Shown: positions 11,155-21,595, counted from the stretch's first letter. The stretch is 64,000 nt of DNA from Morinoia aosen (GCA_030386875.1 CM059568.1:15192316-15256315); one strand, 5' to 3'. Translations and numbers: made by a program. Notes: a model not told the origin generated them from the sequence alone.

Positions 11155-12683
11155 TAGTGGCTTAGGACTGAAAGTTGGTACTGAGAGACTGAGCTGTTTG
11201 TTGTATGCTTATGATGTGGTTGTGGTTAGCAAATGTGGACATGAACTGCAAAGGATGCTTGACATTGTGAATGGATATAGTACAGATTTTCAGATGAACT
11301 TTGGTGCTGAAAAAAGTAAGGTTATGGTTTTAAATAGTGATGAGACTGATAGAGACAGACTGTGGAATATTGGAGAAATCAGAATAGGTAGAACAAAAGA
11401 ATAAAAATATCTTGGTTGTATGATAAGTAAAGATGGATGCACTAAAACTAAGAGTGAGAAAGTGGCAAAAGCAATGCAGTGGAGTGGACGGTTAAGTAGT
11501 GTGGCCAGATACAGAGCAAACATGTATGAATGAGAGAGGAATGTGGAAGTACGTTGCTGTACCTAGTGTCATGTATGGTATGAGTGCTCTTGCCTGGAAT
11601 GGAAGTGATCTTGAAAAGCTGGATGTAATACAAAATAAAGTAGGACGTTTAGCATTGGGTGCTCCTAAATGGACAGCTACAGAAGCCATAAGAGGTGACC
11701 AAGGGTGGAGCCTATTTTCAGAAAGAATGATGAAAGCGGTGCTGAATTATAAGGTGAGAATTGATAGAATGCAGAATAGCAGGTGGGTAAAGCAAATTTT
11801 TGAATGGAATCTGAATGTAAGCTATTGGGAGAAAGTATGTTGGGGGCATGCAAGGAAACTCAGTATGCAAAAGATTATTCGTGTTAGAATTGGGAGACCT
11901 GTGGATGACTGGAGTTTAAATAATGTTGGAGGTGTAGGGCCTGAGTGGGACTGCAAGAGGTGGAAAAAAGAGATTGAGAGGCAAACAAATGAGTATGGAT
12001 TGAATAAGTGGAAGCTTATCATGACGTGAAAGCCTACACTTAACTGGTATATGAAAAAGGAAGTGCCTAAGTTTGAGATGTTCTATGAAGTTGTTTTGGA
12101 AGTCAACTCTTATTTGCTGTGAGATGTAGGTCATTGAGTGTGAACAGACGTACATGGAGGTGGAATGAGAATAATAATAGATTATGTCAGCAGTGTAATA
12201 GTGGAGTGGAGGAAACAATTTAGCATTTTGTGCTGGAATGTAGTAAGTATGAGCAAGAGAGAGAAAGTTTCATGAATGTGGTATTTGAGCAGTATGGAGA
12301 GAATGAGTGGTATGCCAGATGTGCTGAAGATGACTGCGGTATGAGCTGTCTTGCTGGATTGGATAAGGAGTGCAATTTGAGTATCATTGAAGCTATGAAA
12401 AGGTTTCTTGTGCATGCCTGGAGTAAGAGACAGTGACTGGAATGAACCAGTCAGGTAGAGTGGGCAGTAATGACCCAATATGCCTGGGGATGTTGTCTTG
12501 ACATACTGGTTAGCCTAGTGATGCCGTCCAATGGCAACTTGTGACAAGGATTGGTAGATCCTGAGTAGTTTAGTGGACAAGTCTGGTACCAGGCGCTGAA
12601 CTCTGTGTGAAAAGTGTGGAGGGGCCGTTACAAAGGCCCCGACGCTGTCAGCCCTAAATTTCAAGTTCAAGTTCAAGTTCAAG
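11155..12683 (+). mobile_element. LINE-A copy 2 (5'-truncated)
   Basis: A plus-strand copy starting inside the reverse transcriptase and running to the 3' tail, which here is about four TTCAAG units (12660-12683). The tail unit explains the ends of copies 1 and 3. The 3' UTR (12437-12660) aligns with copies 1 and 3, including the segment GGCCGTTACAAAGGCCCCGA. Confidence 0.85.
11160..12436 (+). pseudogene. LINE-A reverse transcriptase C-terminal pseudogene
   Basis: The sequence encodes the end of the reverse-transcriptase domain and the C-terminal tail in several frames. The catalytic box reads Y-A-Y-D at 11204-11215, which would abolish activity. A stop follows the motif GRTKE at 11402. There are frameshifts near 11530 and 12030-12230. 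The finger equivalent to CX2CX9HX4C is still readable at about 12187-12240, with His retained. Compared with copy 3, about half of the frame is missing at the 5' side. Confidence 0.8.
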
Positions 12684-13019
12684 ACACCCTGAGTCAATTG
12701 CAGTTTTCCATTACCTGCTTTGCCATGTATGCAAGCCATTTCCTATTGTGACATTCAGGTTTTCAAGTTCATTTTCATCACAAAAATCTAGGAATTTTTG
12801 TCCATTTGCATTCACCGGCTCACCAAGTATACCAAATAGCCATTCATGTCACCCATCACAATCAGAGGACACCTGCAGTGTTTTCATACAATCCTTTTAA
12901 TATTTCATACTTTTTACATTCTCTTCATGAGCTAAAATCCCATCAGTTGTCATATAACATACAATCATAATACAATACTGAACATAAGTTATCCACACAT
13001 AAATGATATTTTTGTTTGC
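12684..13019. other. non-coding, no gene seen
   Basis: Unique-looking AT-rich sequence between LINE-A copy 2 and the foldback at 13020. No feature supported. Confidence 0.4.
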
Positions 13020-13814
13020 AAACCATTTGGGTCAATTTTAGCTTTAATGTTGTCAACGATTTTCATAATTTCGTTGCCATATTCAAGTAATATAGTTGAT
13101 TTTAAGACATTATACAGGAATGACAATGTGCTCGCAAATGCTTAGTTTTCGAGTTATTTAAGTTTGAAGTTATACAAACGGTGCTCCTGAATAGCTTTTT
13201 TTTGCGCAAAAGCAGTTATTGTTTTTGCAATAGAAACAGAAGCTAACCCCCTATTACAAACGTAAAGAGGTTGGGTTGTGAGGGGTAGCCACAGTTCTAG
13301 TGAAAATTATAAATAAAGGTTTCTAGTGATGTCCGTTTACATCAAGGAGGTTTAAGAATGGAGGCGGCATCAGCGCTCTAAAGTGAAGCCAATTTTCGGT
13401 AGCTGTAGGGTATACGGGCACACACACGGAGATGGGGCTCAGTGCGTGTCAGACACTCAGCGTGATAGGGCGCCGCTATCCACGCTGCGGTCAAGGACGA
13501 GTTTCCTCAATATGAGTTTCTTTATCATTCAGCGAGGATGCAATTGAAATATATGCTTAAGAAAAAAACGTATAGCACAGAGTAGTGCAAGTCTGCCATT
13601 TAACAGCGCGGTCTTCACTCGCTGATGATGGAGGTAGTGCTACCCCTCCACTGCAACACCACCTCCACACAGGGACCTAATGCCGGGTGGGCGGGGCTTG
13701 GGACGGCAGAAGTGGCTTCACTCGCTTGACTGGCAAAAGATAGCGATGCCGGTTCCATGTATCCAACTTCCTTGGTTTACATCAACTCCAAGATGGCTGC
13801 CGCCATCTTGGGTT
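13020..13814. mobile_element. foldback element F2 (left arm and centre)
   Basis: Positions 13020-13334 align with the left arm of F1 (3165-3475) through the strings GTGAGGGGTAGCCACAG and AAATTATAAATAAAGG. After a 432-bp MITE insertion the sequence resumes at the palindromic centre (13788-13811). The right arm is missing: the sequence passes straight into the left arm of another copy (F3) at about 13815. The result is a truncated copy in tandem with a second one. Confidence 0.65.
13343..13774. mobile_element. hAT-like MITE with 8-bp TSD
   Basis: The 432-bp insertion is flanked by GTTTACAT at 13335-13342 and 13775-13782. Its ends are imperfect inverted repeats of about 30 bp: CAAGGAGGTTTAAG on the left and the complement of CAAGGAAGTTGGAT on the right, with GGCGGCATC against CCGGCATC further in. 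An 8-bp duplication fits hAT-type insertion. It is GC-richer than its surroundings and has no coding frame that I can support. Confidence 0.7.
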
Positions 13815-13908
13815 TACGTTTATGGCGCAAAAGTTATACAAACGGCGCTCCTGAATAGCCTTTTTTGCGCAAAAGCAGTCATTGTTTTTGCAATAGAAAC
13901 AGAAGCTA
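13815..13908. mobile_element. foldback element F3, left part
   Basis: Repeats the F2 left arm (compare 13155-13250), ending at GAAACAGAAGCTA. The continuation expected from F1 and F2 (CCCCCTATTACAAACG) appears only after 20553, so a 6.6-kb insertion splits this copy. Confidence 0.7.
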
Positions 13909-14920
13909 GGGTAGTTATAAGGATCGCGGACACTGGAGCATACCGGACATTGACGCTCTATTTCTTTCTATTGGCGCACTTCGTAGATTTTGTGCATTGA
14001 CAGTGACAGGTTCGTGTAAGTGATAACTTCATTTCTCGTTTAAAAGTGGTTAATCATGATAAATAAGTTTTGAAGTAGTAGTAGTAGTATTAGCATTGAT
14101 TTGCTAGCGCTTCAGTAATTCGTACTATATCGCGCCATAGATCTCACAGTTTAAAATACAGGATTCCCATCGTTACACAAAAGCACACTATATAAATGTT
14201 GTTCAAAGTTTGTCACAATCACCATCATGGAAACACAACAGCAGCCATCACAAAGACCGCTTCAATTGCCACCCACATCGTTGTCATTTTATAAGAGTCC
14301 TAGTTGATCTTTGAAGAGATCATCTACAGAGCGACGCACAATCCGCGAACAAACACAGGACAGCCAAAAACCCCATAGGGGATTTCAGCTGCCCACCCAT
14401 TTATGGCCGGGCGCCTTACCCACGCTGAAATCCCCAGAGGCATCTACGCAGCGCACCCGGCCATATTGTAGTTTAGTCATTCACAGTTCAGACCAGGGTT
14501 GGCACATAAATAACCCACCCAAAAAAGCCCAAAAAAACCCACATTAAAAAACCCACTAAATAGTGGGTTTTTTTGGGTTTTATTGGTGCTATTTGAATTT
14601 CACTTGTTTTCAAGCTTATAGAATCAAAATGAGCTAAATATTTATATTGTCAAAAATTTGTTCAAGGCATTTGCATGGCTATGACAATAAATATTGAAAA
14701 AAATACCACTATAAAAATAAAATAAGAAAAACCCTAATCACAAAAAAAAAACTCGAGGGGCTAGTATATTTCTATGAGTTCCATTTCCAAAGTAAAAACA
14801 AAAACTAAGAAACAAATGCAGTTTGACTATTTGAGAGTAAAGAGACTTCTGAATTCTTCCTCTGTCTTCTAGACAGGGATGGAAAAAACCCTAGGTTTTT
14901 TAAAAACACTCAACCCACGC

Positions 14921-14951
14921 GGGTTTTTTGGGTTAAATTGGGTTTTTTGGG
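14921..14951 (+). other. potential G-quadruplex in hAT subterminal region
   Basis: Four GGG tracts at 14921, 14930, 14940 and 14949 are separated by 6-7 bases. The mirror arm has four CCC tracts at 17766-17799. The pattern fits a loose G-quadruplex rule; formation is untested. Confidence 0.5.
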
Positions 14952-15692
14952 TTTTATAGTTTTTTTTGGGGCTTTATTGATTTTTGGTAATACCTTTTTT
15001 TGTTTAAAAGAGTTATTCACATGGCTTTAGTTGCCTCTTTTCCAGATATTGATATATACACTTATTGAGTAAATATTATTTGATTACTTTATTTCCAACA
15101 TCATATTACATCATTATATGAATTATTACATTCTATGAACAATATATGAATTAAGTTTGTCCATCACAATTACCCATACCAATTACCATATGCATAGGGA
15201 CATAGCTGTGCAGTCTGTAAAGATATAAGATGTGCAAAGAGAATCGCTATGCTTGTCAATTCATAGTAAGTTGTTTTAGCAGAAGGCAGACGCAAGTCAT
15301 GTGAGAGGGAAGCACCATGCAGATCATAAGTAACCACCACAAGCAACTTGAAGCAAGACAGCTGCACATCACTTAACAGTCATGCTGTTAACAACTTAAC
15401 ATGTGTATTGTGTGAGCTGGAGGGCTTCGCAGTGCAAGCCAAGTCAGTCAACCACACTGTTACATGTTACAACATGTACAAAAATTTGTCAAAAAAATTA
15501 CTTTTTGCAGTTCAGGATAGCAACTAACACTAAAACGATTAGAAATAAATGCTCTAACAGATTCCGTCATCAAATTTGTTCCAGTGCAGCTTGAATGCTC
15601 ACCATAGGCCGGTCGTTTATTTACTTTCTTACCCCATGATGGCTGCAGTCGTGTCTTGCCTCATCTGACTATAATTGTTAGACTTGTTTCCG

Positions 15693-16133
15693 GCAAAGCT
15701 CTCAAAGGAGACAGATATTGAAGAGTGGTTGGCTGAGTACAATCTGGAGTTGATCGGTGCGATTTATTTGTATAAATTGAAGGACTCCAACATCTTCCCA
15801 AAACACATGTTCAACATGAATATCACTAAGACAACGACTCCTCGTTGATGGTGTGATATTCAAGACATGAAACAGCAGAAAATGCAGATTCTTAAAAAAA
15901 CACTGGCAGAGGGTTTCTGCAAGTTTATAAGCAATCTTCATTCTTGCTTTGCAAGTTCAGGATTCGTTGAGAGAATTTTCTAAACATTTGGAATTGTGTG
16001 GAATAAATTGAGAAATAGATTAGGATCGGAACGCGCACAGAAATTGGTCTCATTATATCGCCACCTCACAAATGATCATGATGTGGATGACAATGATAAA
16101 ATGGCAGTGGATGTAGAAAGAGAAATAAAGTAG
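15693..16133 (+). pseudogene. hAT transposase C-terminal remnant (inner copy)
   Basis: A 147-codon frame encodes the end of a hAT transposase. It holds the typical C-terminal dimerisation segment, SSGFVERIF followed by a stop and then TFGIVWNKLRNRLGSERAQK. Two in-frame stops are present: TGA at 15846-15848 and TAA at 15981-15983. The latter sits where the family normally has a small residue before T-F. The N-terminal BED finger and the DDE part are absent, so this was mobilised, if at all, by another element's enzyme. The matching frame in the outer copy carries stops at both of the same codons. Confidence 0.85.
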
Positions 16134-16561
16134 TACTGTATTAGCGGTCTAGTCTAGAAAATAGAGGAAGAATTCAGAAGTCTCTTTACTCTCAAATAGT
16201 CAAACTGCATTTGTTTCTAAGTTTTTGTTTTTTACTTTGGAAATGGAACTCATGAAAATATACTAGCCCCTCGAGTTTTTTTTGTGATAAGGGTTTTTCT
16301 TATTTTATTTTTATAGTGTTTTTTTTCAATATTTATTGTCGTTGTCATGCAAATGCCTTGTACAAATTTTTGGCAATAAAAATTTTTAGCTCATTTTGAT
16401 TCTATAAGCTTGAAAACAAGTGAAATGCAAATAGCACCAATAAAACCCAAAAATGCCAAAAAAAACACTATTTAGTGGGTTTTTAATGTGTTTTTTTTAG
16501 CTTTTTTGGGTGGGTTTTTTATGTGCCAACCCTGCTTTTATACTAGACCGCTACTACAGTA

Positions 16562-17002
16562 CTACTTTATTTCTCTTTCTACATCCACTGCCATTTTATC
16601 GTTGTCCTCCACATCATGATCATTTGTGAGGTGGCGATATAATGAGACCAATTTCTGTGCGCGTTCCGATCCTAATCTATTTCTCAATTTATTCCACACA
16701 ATTCCAAATGTCTAGAAAATTCTCTCAACGAATCCTGAACTTGCAAAGCAAGAATGAAGATTGCTTATAAACTTGCAGAAACCCTCTGCCAGTGTTTTTT
16801 CAAGAATCTGCATTTTCTGCTGTTTCATGTCTTGAATATCCCACCATCAACGAGGAGTCGTTGTCTTAGTGATATTCATGTTGAACATGTGTTTTGGGAA
16901 GATGTTGGAGTCCTTCAATTTATACAAATAAATCGTACCGATCAACTCCGGATTGCACTCAGCCAACCACTCTTCAATATCTGTCTCCTTTGAGAGCTTT
17001 GC
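16562..17002 (-). pseudogene. hAT transposase C-terminal remnant (outer copy)
   Basis: Equal in length (147 codons) and closely similar to the frame at 15693-16133, on the other strand. It carries the same TGA and, at the second site, TAG in place of TAA. Both stops therefore predate the separation of the two copies. Confidence 0.85.
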
Positions 17003-17887
17003 CGGAAATAAGTCTAACAATTATAGTCAGATGGGGCAAGACACGACCGCAGCCATCATGGGGTAAGAAAGTAAATAAACGACTGGCCTATGCTGAGCAT
17101 TCAAGCTGCACTGGAACAAATTTGACGATGGAATCTGTTAGAGCATTTATTTCTAATCGTTTGAGTATTTGTTGCTATCCTGTACTGCAAAAAGTGATTT
17201 TTTTGACAAATTTAAAGAAAAAATTTGGGCATGTCACTACATGTTGTAACATGTAACAGTGTGGTTGACTGACTTGGCTTGCACTGCTAAGCCCTCCAGC
17301 TCACACAATACACATGTTAAGTTGTTAACAGCATGACTGTTGAGTGATATGCAGCTATCTTGCTTCAAGTTGCTTGTGGTGGTTACTTATGATCTGCATG
17401 GTGCTTCCCTCTCACATGACTTGCGTCTGTCTTCTGCTAAAACAACTTACTATGAATTGACAAGCATAGCGATTCTCTTTGCACATCTTATATCTTTACA
17501 GACTGCACAGCTATGTCCCTATGCATATGGTAATTGGTAAGTGGTAATTGTGATGGACAAACTTAATTCATATATTGTTCATAGAATGTAATAATTCATA
17601 TAATGATGTAATATAATGTTGGAAATAAAGTAATCAAATAACAATATTTACTCAATAAGTGTATATAAATCTGGAAGAGAGGCAACTGGACCTATGTGAA
17701 TAACTCTTTTAAACAAAAAAGGTATTACAAAAAACCCAATAAAGCCCAAAAAAAAACCAATAAAACCCAAAAAAACCCAATTTAACCCAAAAAAAACCCA
17801 CGTGGGTTGGGTTTTTTTAAAAAACCCAGGGTTTTTTCCATCCCTGGTTCAGACGTGAAAAGTTCCTTGATTACGCTGTCCCTTTCC

Positions 17888-18366
17888 TGGCTAAATTTGA
17901 GACATCAAGTTGCACTTCTCTAGAAACATTTTAAGCGCCATCACACTGAAAGCTGAACGCTCGATTTCCTTGAGCATTCCGATCATTACATCCTCATCAG
18001 GACCTCGCAGTCTCGGGAAGCACACATTCCTGGCAGCAGCATACCGGGGGCACTGAACAAGAAAGTGCTTGACAGTCAGAGGAACGCGGCACCGCTTACA
18101 TTGAGGCTGCGGCTGTCGCTCCATCAAGTGCCCGTGCGTCAAACGAGTATGGCCAATACGAAGGCGGCAGAGTATCACCTCCATCCGACGAGGGCCACAA
18201 CTATACAATGTCCACTCACGTACGGTGGTTTTATAATCCTTAATTTATTGTTAACTGTTCTATCCCACTCCTGTTGCCACAAGCTTCTCACTGCAGCCTT
18301 TATCCGAGGGTAGTAGTCTCGGAAAGGGACCATCGAGATCGAGTTTTGAACGTATGAAAATTGCAT
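17888..18366 (-). pseudogene. I/R1-like LINE ORF2 C-terminus
   Basis: The minus-strand peptide contains RLRIGHTRLTHGHLM and a CX2CX7HX4C finger (CKRCRVPLTVKHFLVQC). This arrangement ends the ORF2 of several I-, Jockey- and R1-type LINEs after the RNase H or linker region. A frameshift near 18190 joins two frames, the upstream one containing AAVRSLWQQEWDRTVNNKL. The reading frame ends at a TAG at about 17888. No reverse-transcriptase motifs remain, so this is a 3' scrap. It is not related to LINE-A at the sequence level that I can see. Confidence 0.72.
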
Positions 18367-18680
18367 ATAATTACGTACCGACTACACATTGCTGCAATTT
18401 CTGCCAAAAAAATAAGGATAGACCACGGGAAAGATGAAATTTAAGTGTGAAGGTGTTGCTCATTCAAACGATTCTGCCGCCATATTGAAGCTCGAGTGTC
18501 ATGTTTGTTATTGAAACGTTTGTAGCGTCATGCATTGATGACAGAACACAATTTTGATGTGTCCGGGAACCTTAAAAATTTTATCATCATTTTAGGTGTC
18601 CGGACGCCAGGTGTCCGGTAATAATCAGGTCTGAAGTATATCGGACATATTACGAATTTACCCATTTATATCTTTATTAG

Positions 18681-18852
18681 ATGGCCCCTAAACGGAAGAA
18701 GCCGGTGTTTAATGAAGAGCAGTTACTTACTGCAGTGGCAGCCATTAAGAATGGAATGTCGTACCGCAAGGCTTCAGAAAAGTACGGAATTCTGAACTCC
18801 ACATTAAGTGACAAGATCGGAGAAAAAACTGCACTCTCAATAGAGCAACCTG
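18681..18852 (+). pseudogene. pogo-like transposase exon 1 (psq-type HTH)
   Basis: Starts MAPKRKKPVFNEEQLLTAV and continues through SYRKASEKYGILNSTLSDKI, a pipsqueak-type helix-turn-helix as found at the N-terminus of pogo/Tigger transposases and jerky-like proteins. It would bind the element's own ends. The exon ends CCTG followed by GTATGT, a good donor at 18853. The frame joins correctly to the acceptor at 19150 (TCTATTACAG). The start codon follows a TTATTAG and is the first Met of the frame. A similar exon begins the element at 22396. Confidence 0.82.
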
Positions 18853-19150
18853 GTATGTTTAGAAGCCATACAGTTTATATAATTTTCCCTTGATGAAATT
18901 GAACACAATAATTTAGTTATTATATTGATGATTGATACCCAGGCAACGCAAAATTGGTTCAATAGTTGTATATATATATATCACATTTTAAACGCTTTGT
19001 AATGCGTTTTTACGACACTATATGTATCAATCCTGCTTTAAATATTTGTTTGTTGCCTACAAATGCCTGCAGTATGCTGCACATAAAAAGTATTCGCAGA
19101 ATAGGGGCATATTGACACTAATATTTTTAATTTTATCATATCTATTACAG

Positions 19151-19348
19151 GGCCAACATCTTTCTTGACAGCAGATCAAGAAACCCGGCTCGTAAACTGG
19201 GTCGTGACTATGGTCAAAATTGGTTATGGACTGCCAAGGAATGAAATTCCATTAGTCGTCGAAGATCTTCTTGACCAGGCAGAGGCTAATGGGTACGAAA
19301 TTCCAGCAGAAAGAAAATTCCAAGATAACTTGCCGAGTTCAACGTGGA
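19151..19348 (+). pseudogene. pogo-like transposase exon 2 (CENP-B-type DNA-binding start), truncated
   Basis: Spliced in frame from exon 1, the peptide runs PTSFLTADQETRLVNWVV and later FQDNLPSSTW. This matches the opening of the CENP-B/Tc5-type DNA-binding domain that follows psq in pogo-like transposases. The frame then stops making sense after the Trp near 19345. The rest of this domain and the whole DDE catalytic domain are gone. The next bases (ATTTTACCTATTACAG) look like the end of an intron, so a deletion seems to have joined mid-exon 2 to a later intron. Confidence 0.75.
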
Positions 19349-19363
19349 TTTTACCTATTACAG

Positions 19364-19585
19364 CAAGAGAATCTTTGCATCGCTTGCGAGGGAAATGAAG
19401 ACTGGGATGTTGGAAACAGATGGATTGGATGTTCGTCATGTCACCGTTGGTGCCACAAAAAATGTGTATCAGAAGAAACCGAAAAAATGACAAATCGTGA
19501 AATACAAAAATTAAATTTCACATGCAAAGTTTGTGAAATTCTGAATAATAAATCGAGGCCTGCCAAGAAGAATAATAAGCCGTAA
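19364..19585 (+). pseudogene. PHD-finger exon of the pogo-like element
   Basis: After the acceptor-like TATTACAG at 19356-19363, a 73-codon frame reads QENLCIACEGNEDWD and continues through GCSSCHRWCHKKC to FTCKVC, ending at TAA. The spacing CX2C, CX2C, then H four residues on, CX2C fits a C4HC3 PHD finger, which usually reads histone tails. It is followed by a Lys/Arg/Asn-rich tail. PHD fingers at the C-terminus of pogo/Tigger-type transposases are known in some invertebrate elements. All eight metal ligands appear to be kept even though the catalytic domain is lost. Confidence 0.82.
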
Positions 19586-20553
19586 TTTTTTGTTCCAGGC
19601 CTAGCGTTAATTTTTCATTTTGCATTGAGAATGAATATTCAATAAATAGGCCTATTAGTTGGTTTTAAAATGTTTCATTTGCGGTTATCATGCGTAAGGA
19701 TGTGACGAAGAAATTTAATGATAGCAAAGGTACCTAATTTTATGTTCTATGGCAATTTATTTCATTTTGCAGTACCTATATAAGTTAACCATGCAAGAGG
19801 GTGAATGTAAAGGAAACAATTTTTGTTGCATTGTTTATACTTTATTTCATAGTAACCAACAGCTGGGTTGACTGTTACACAACCAATTGTGGATTGAATA
19901 AAATGTCAACCATCATGGAATTGTATATTTTACCCATGTTCAGCATAAAAACATGCTTTTTATATAAATATTTGTATCCAATAAGATCTCAACTGCCTCT
20001 GTCACCATTATTTCGGATGCAAATTTGGTGTAAACTATATATTTTCTTCGTCAATTATCTACAACTAAAATCACCATACCAAACCACTTCAAGTATCGAA
20101 CTGAAAGAAAAGAAATATACGCTAATAAAATTGAGTAAAAATGCGTATTGGCTATCAAATTAAATAAATATGAAACTAATATGAATTAAATTAATAAAAG
20201 GATACAATGCTCATTTCAATTCATACGTTTTTGAACTGTCCAAGGCCTTAAAACAGACACTGTCAAGTGTCCGGAGACTGTTAGCCAGACAGCATTCAAC
20301 TGTCCGTTAAGTTTCGTATATCCTTCAACTGTCCGCCAAAGCACAAAAATCACTCATTTTGCAGGCTATACTAAAATGAGCATTACTGAATAAATTTCAA
20401 CCTGAAGTCACCGAAACTTCATAAATGTCTTCTGGCATCGTTTCATTTGTTGTTAGTTTTATGGCACCAGGTTTATGCTGGACTTCGTGATTTAGCGGTT
20501 AAAGTGTGTTCAGATGAAGACGTTGGAAACATTTGCTATCTTTATAAGTACCC
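19586..20553 (+). other. 3' part of the pogo-like element, no gene
   Basis: AT-rich 3' untranslated and terminal sequence. TGTCCG motifs recur at 20270-20340 near the right end. An open frame around 19801-20163 has no recognisable content and I do not call it. Confidence 0.45.
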
Positions 20554-20870
20554 CCAATCCCCTATTACAAATGTAAAGAGGCTGGTTTGTGAGGTGTAGC
20601 CACAGTTCTTCTAGTAAAAATTATAAATAAAGGTTTCTAGTGACGTAAAGTGTAAAAGTGTAAAAAAAGTGGGTGGCGCCATGAAGGCAGCCACCTTGGA
20701 GTCGATGTAAACAGACATCAATAAGGACCTTTATTTATAATTTTCACTAGAAGAACTGTGGCTACCCCTCACGACCCAACCTCTTTACGTTTGTAATAGG
20801 GGGTTAGCGGTTAATGTTGAGGATTATTCCGTAATCGATATTTGATTTTTAGGTGTCTTAACTAGTACAT
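20554..20870. mobile_element. foldback element F3, right part
   Basis: Resumes the arm broken at 13908 with CCCCTATTACAAATG and continues through AAATTATAAATAAAGG to a centre near 20690. It then runs back through the inverted arm (AATTTTCACTAGAAGAACTG and ACCTCTTTACGTTTG) to TAGGGGGTTAG near 20810. Confidence 0.7.
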
Positions 20871-20895
20871 AGTTAATTAGATCAAAAAAAGCAAG

Positions 20896-21595
20896 ATTTC
20901 TCGGTCAATGTGAAGTTTAATGCAATCACGGAAATTAATAATTATATTCCAAACAATCACTAGAGGAATCCATTCAAGAACGTTTTACATGAACGACATT
21001 CTGCTCGCTGATGCTTCATTTTCGAATTATTGAACTTCAAAGTTGGCCTCCCCACGCCAAAGGAGGCGAGCGTAATTTAATTAAAAACGGCAGCTAACCC
21101 TCTATTACACGTAAAGAGGTTGGGTCGTGAGGGGGAGGCACAGTTCTTCTAGCGAAAATTATAAATAAAGCTTCTAACCCACCCATTCATTAACGTGACG
21201 ACCGCAATCTTGTTTACATCGGCTCTAAGATGGCGAACACCATGGGCGCCGCCATCTTAGAGCCGATGTCAACAAGATTGCGGTCGTTACCCTAATGGGT
21301 GCGTTAGAAGCTTTATTTAAAATTTTCACTAGAAGAACTGGGCCTCCCCCTCGCGATCCAACCTTTTTACGTTTGTAATAGGGGGTTAGCGTCCGTTATT
21401 GATTAAATTTCGTTTCGCGCGCCCGTTTCCTTTGGCGCGAAGGCCAACTTCAAAGTTCAATAATTCGAAAATAACGCATCAGCGAGCAGAATGTCATTCA
21501 TGTAAAACGTTCTTAAATGGGTTCCTTCAGCGATTCTTTAGAATATAATTATTATTTTCCGTGATTGCATTTAACTTCACATTGACCGATTTCTT
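20896..21595. mobile_element. foldback element F4, complete palindrome
   Basis: Two arms of about 350 bp. CGGTCAATGTGAAG at 20902 is mirrored by CTTCACATTGACCG at about 21576-21589. The centre lies at about 21246 and contains facing AAGATGGCG and CGCCATCTTAG. It is the most symmetric member of the foldback family here. The following 21596-21816 continues with family end motifs. Confidence 0.75.

Larger units (their letters stand above)
14874..16534 (+). mobile_element. hAT element (inner copy), inserted in the outer copy in opposite orientation
   Basis: Begins CAGGGATGG and ends CCAACCCTG, 1661 bp. Target duplications are CTTCTAGA (14866-14873) and CTTTTATA (16535-16542), 6 of 8 identical. 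Removing this copy and one duplication gives, on the minus strand, AGCGGTCTAGTCTAGAAGAC. The equivalent, uninterrupted site within the inner copy (about 16143-16163) reads AGCGGTCTAGTCTAGAAAAT, which confirms the junction. The two copies together form an inverted repeat of about 1.28 kb. Confidence 0.88.
14494..17846 (-). mobile_element. hAT element (outer copy), non-autonomous
   Basis: Flanked by the perfect 8-bp duplication GTTCAGAC at 14486-14493 and 17847-17854. On its own (minus) strand it begins CAGGGATGG (17846) and ends CCAACCCTG (complement of 14494). It consists of 14494-14873 plus 16543-17846, interrupted by another copy of itself. Without that interruption it is about 1.68 kb, less than a full hAT transposon. 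Only the C-terminal part of the transposase remains. AACCC/GGGTT runs fill the subterminal regions. Confidence 0.88.
14290..18370 (-). mobile_element. fragment of a second LINE (I/R1-like), split by hAT insertions
   Basis: The C-terminal coding end lies at 17888-18366 on the minus strand. Its 3' UTR should continue below 17888, but a hAT element sits there. The short sequence left of that hAT (about 14290-14485) is the likely rest of the 3' UTR. The 5' part of the LINE is absent. The outer limits are inferred, because no target duplication could be recognised. Confidence 0.4.
13909..20553 (+). mobile_element. pogo-like DNA transposon with PHD exon, split by later insertions
   Basis: The left end GGGTAGTTATAAGGATCGC matches the complement of the right end, which reads GGGTACTTATAAAGATAGC. 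A TA precedes the left end, and the foldback arm that is broken at 13908 resumes at 20554. Short CGGACA or TGTCCG motifs cluster near both ends and upstream of the first exon (13925-13955, 18560-18645, 20270-20340). They may be subterminal binding sites. Inside are psq, CENP-B-type and PHD exons on the plus strand, a minus-strand LINE fragment and two hAT copies. Pogo/Tigger-type elements use TA targets. The GGGTA ends are shared with the element at 21819. Confidence 0.7.

Noticed and set aside
14494..17846. First read as one large element transposed as an inverted duplication of two segments.
   Set aside because: The inner target duplication and the restored outer junction show two separate insertions of the same hAT family.
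19801..20163. 120-codon plus-strand frame downstream of the PHD exon.
   Set aside because: AT-driven frame with no motif, in the expected 3' region of the transposon.
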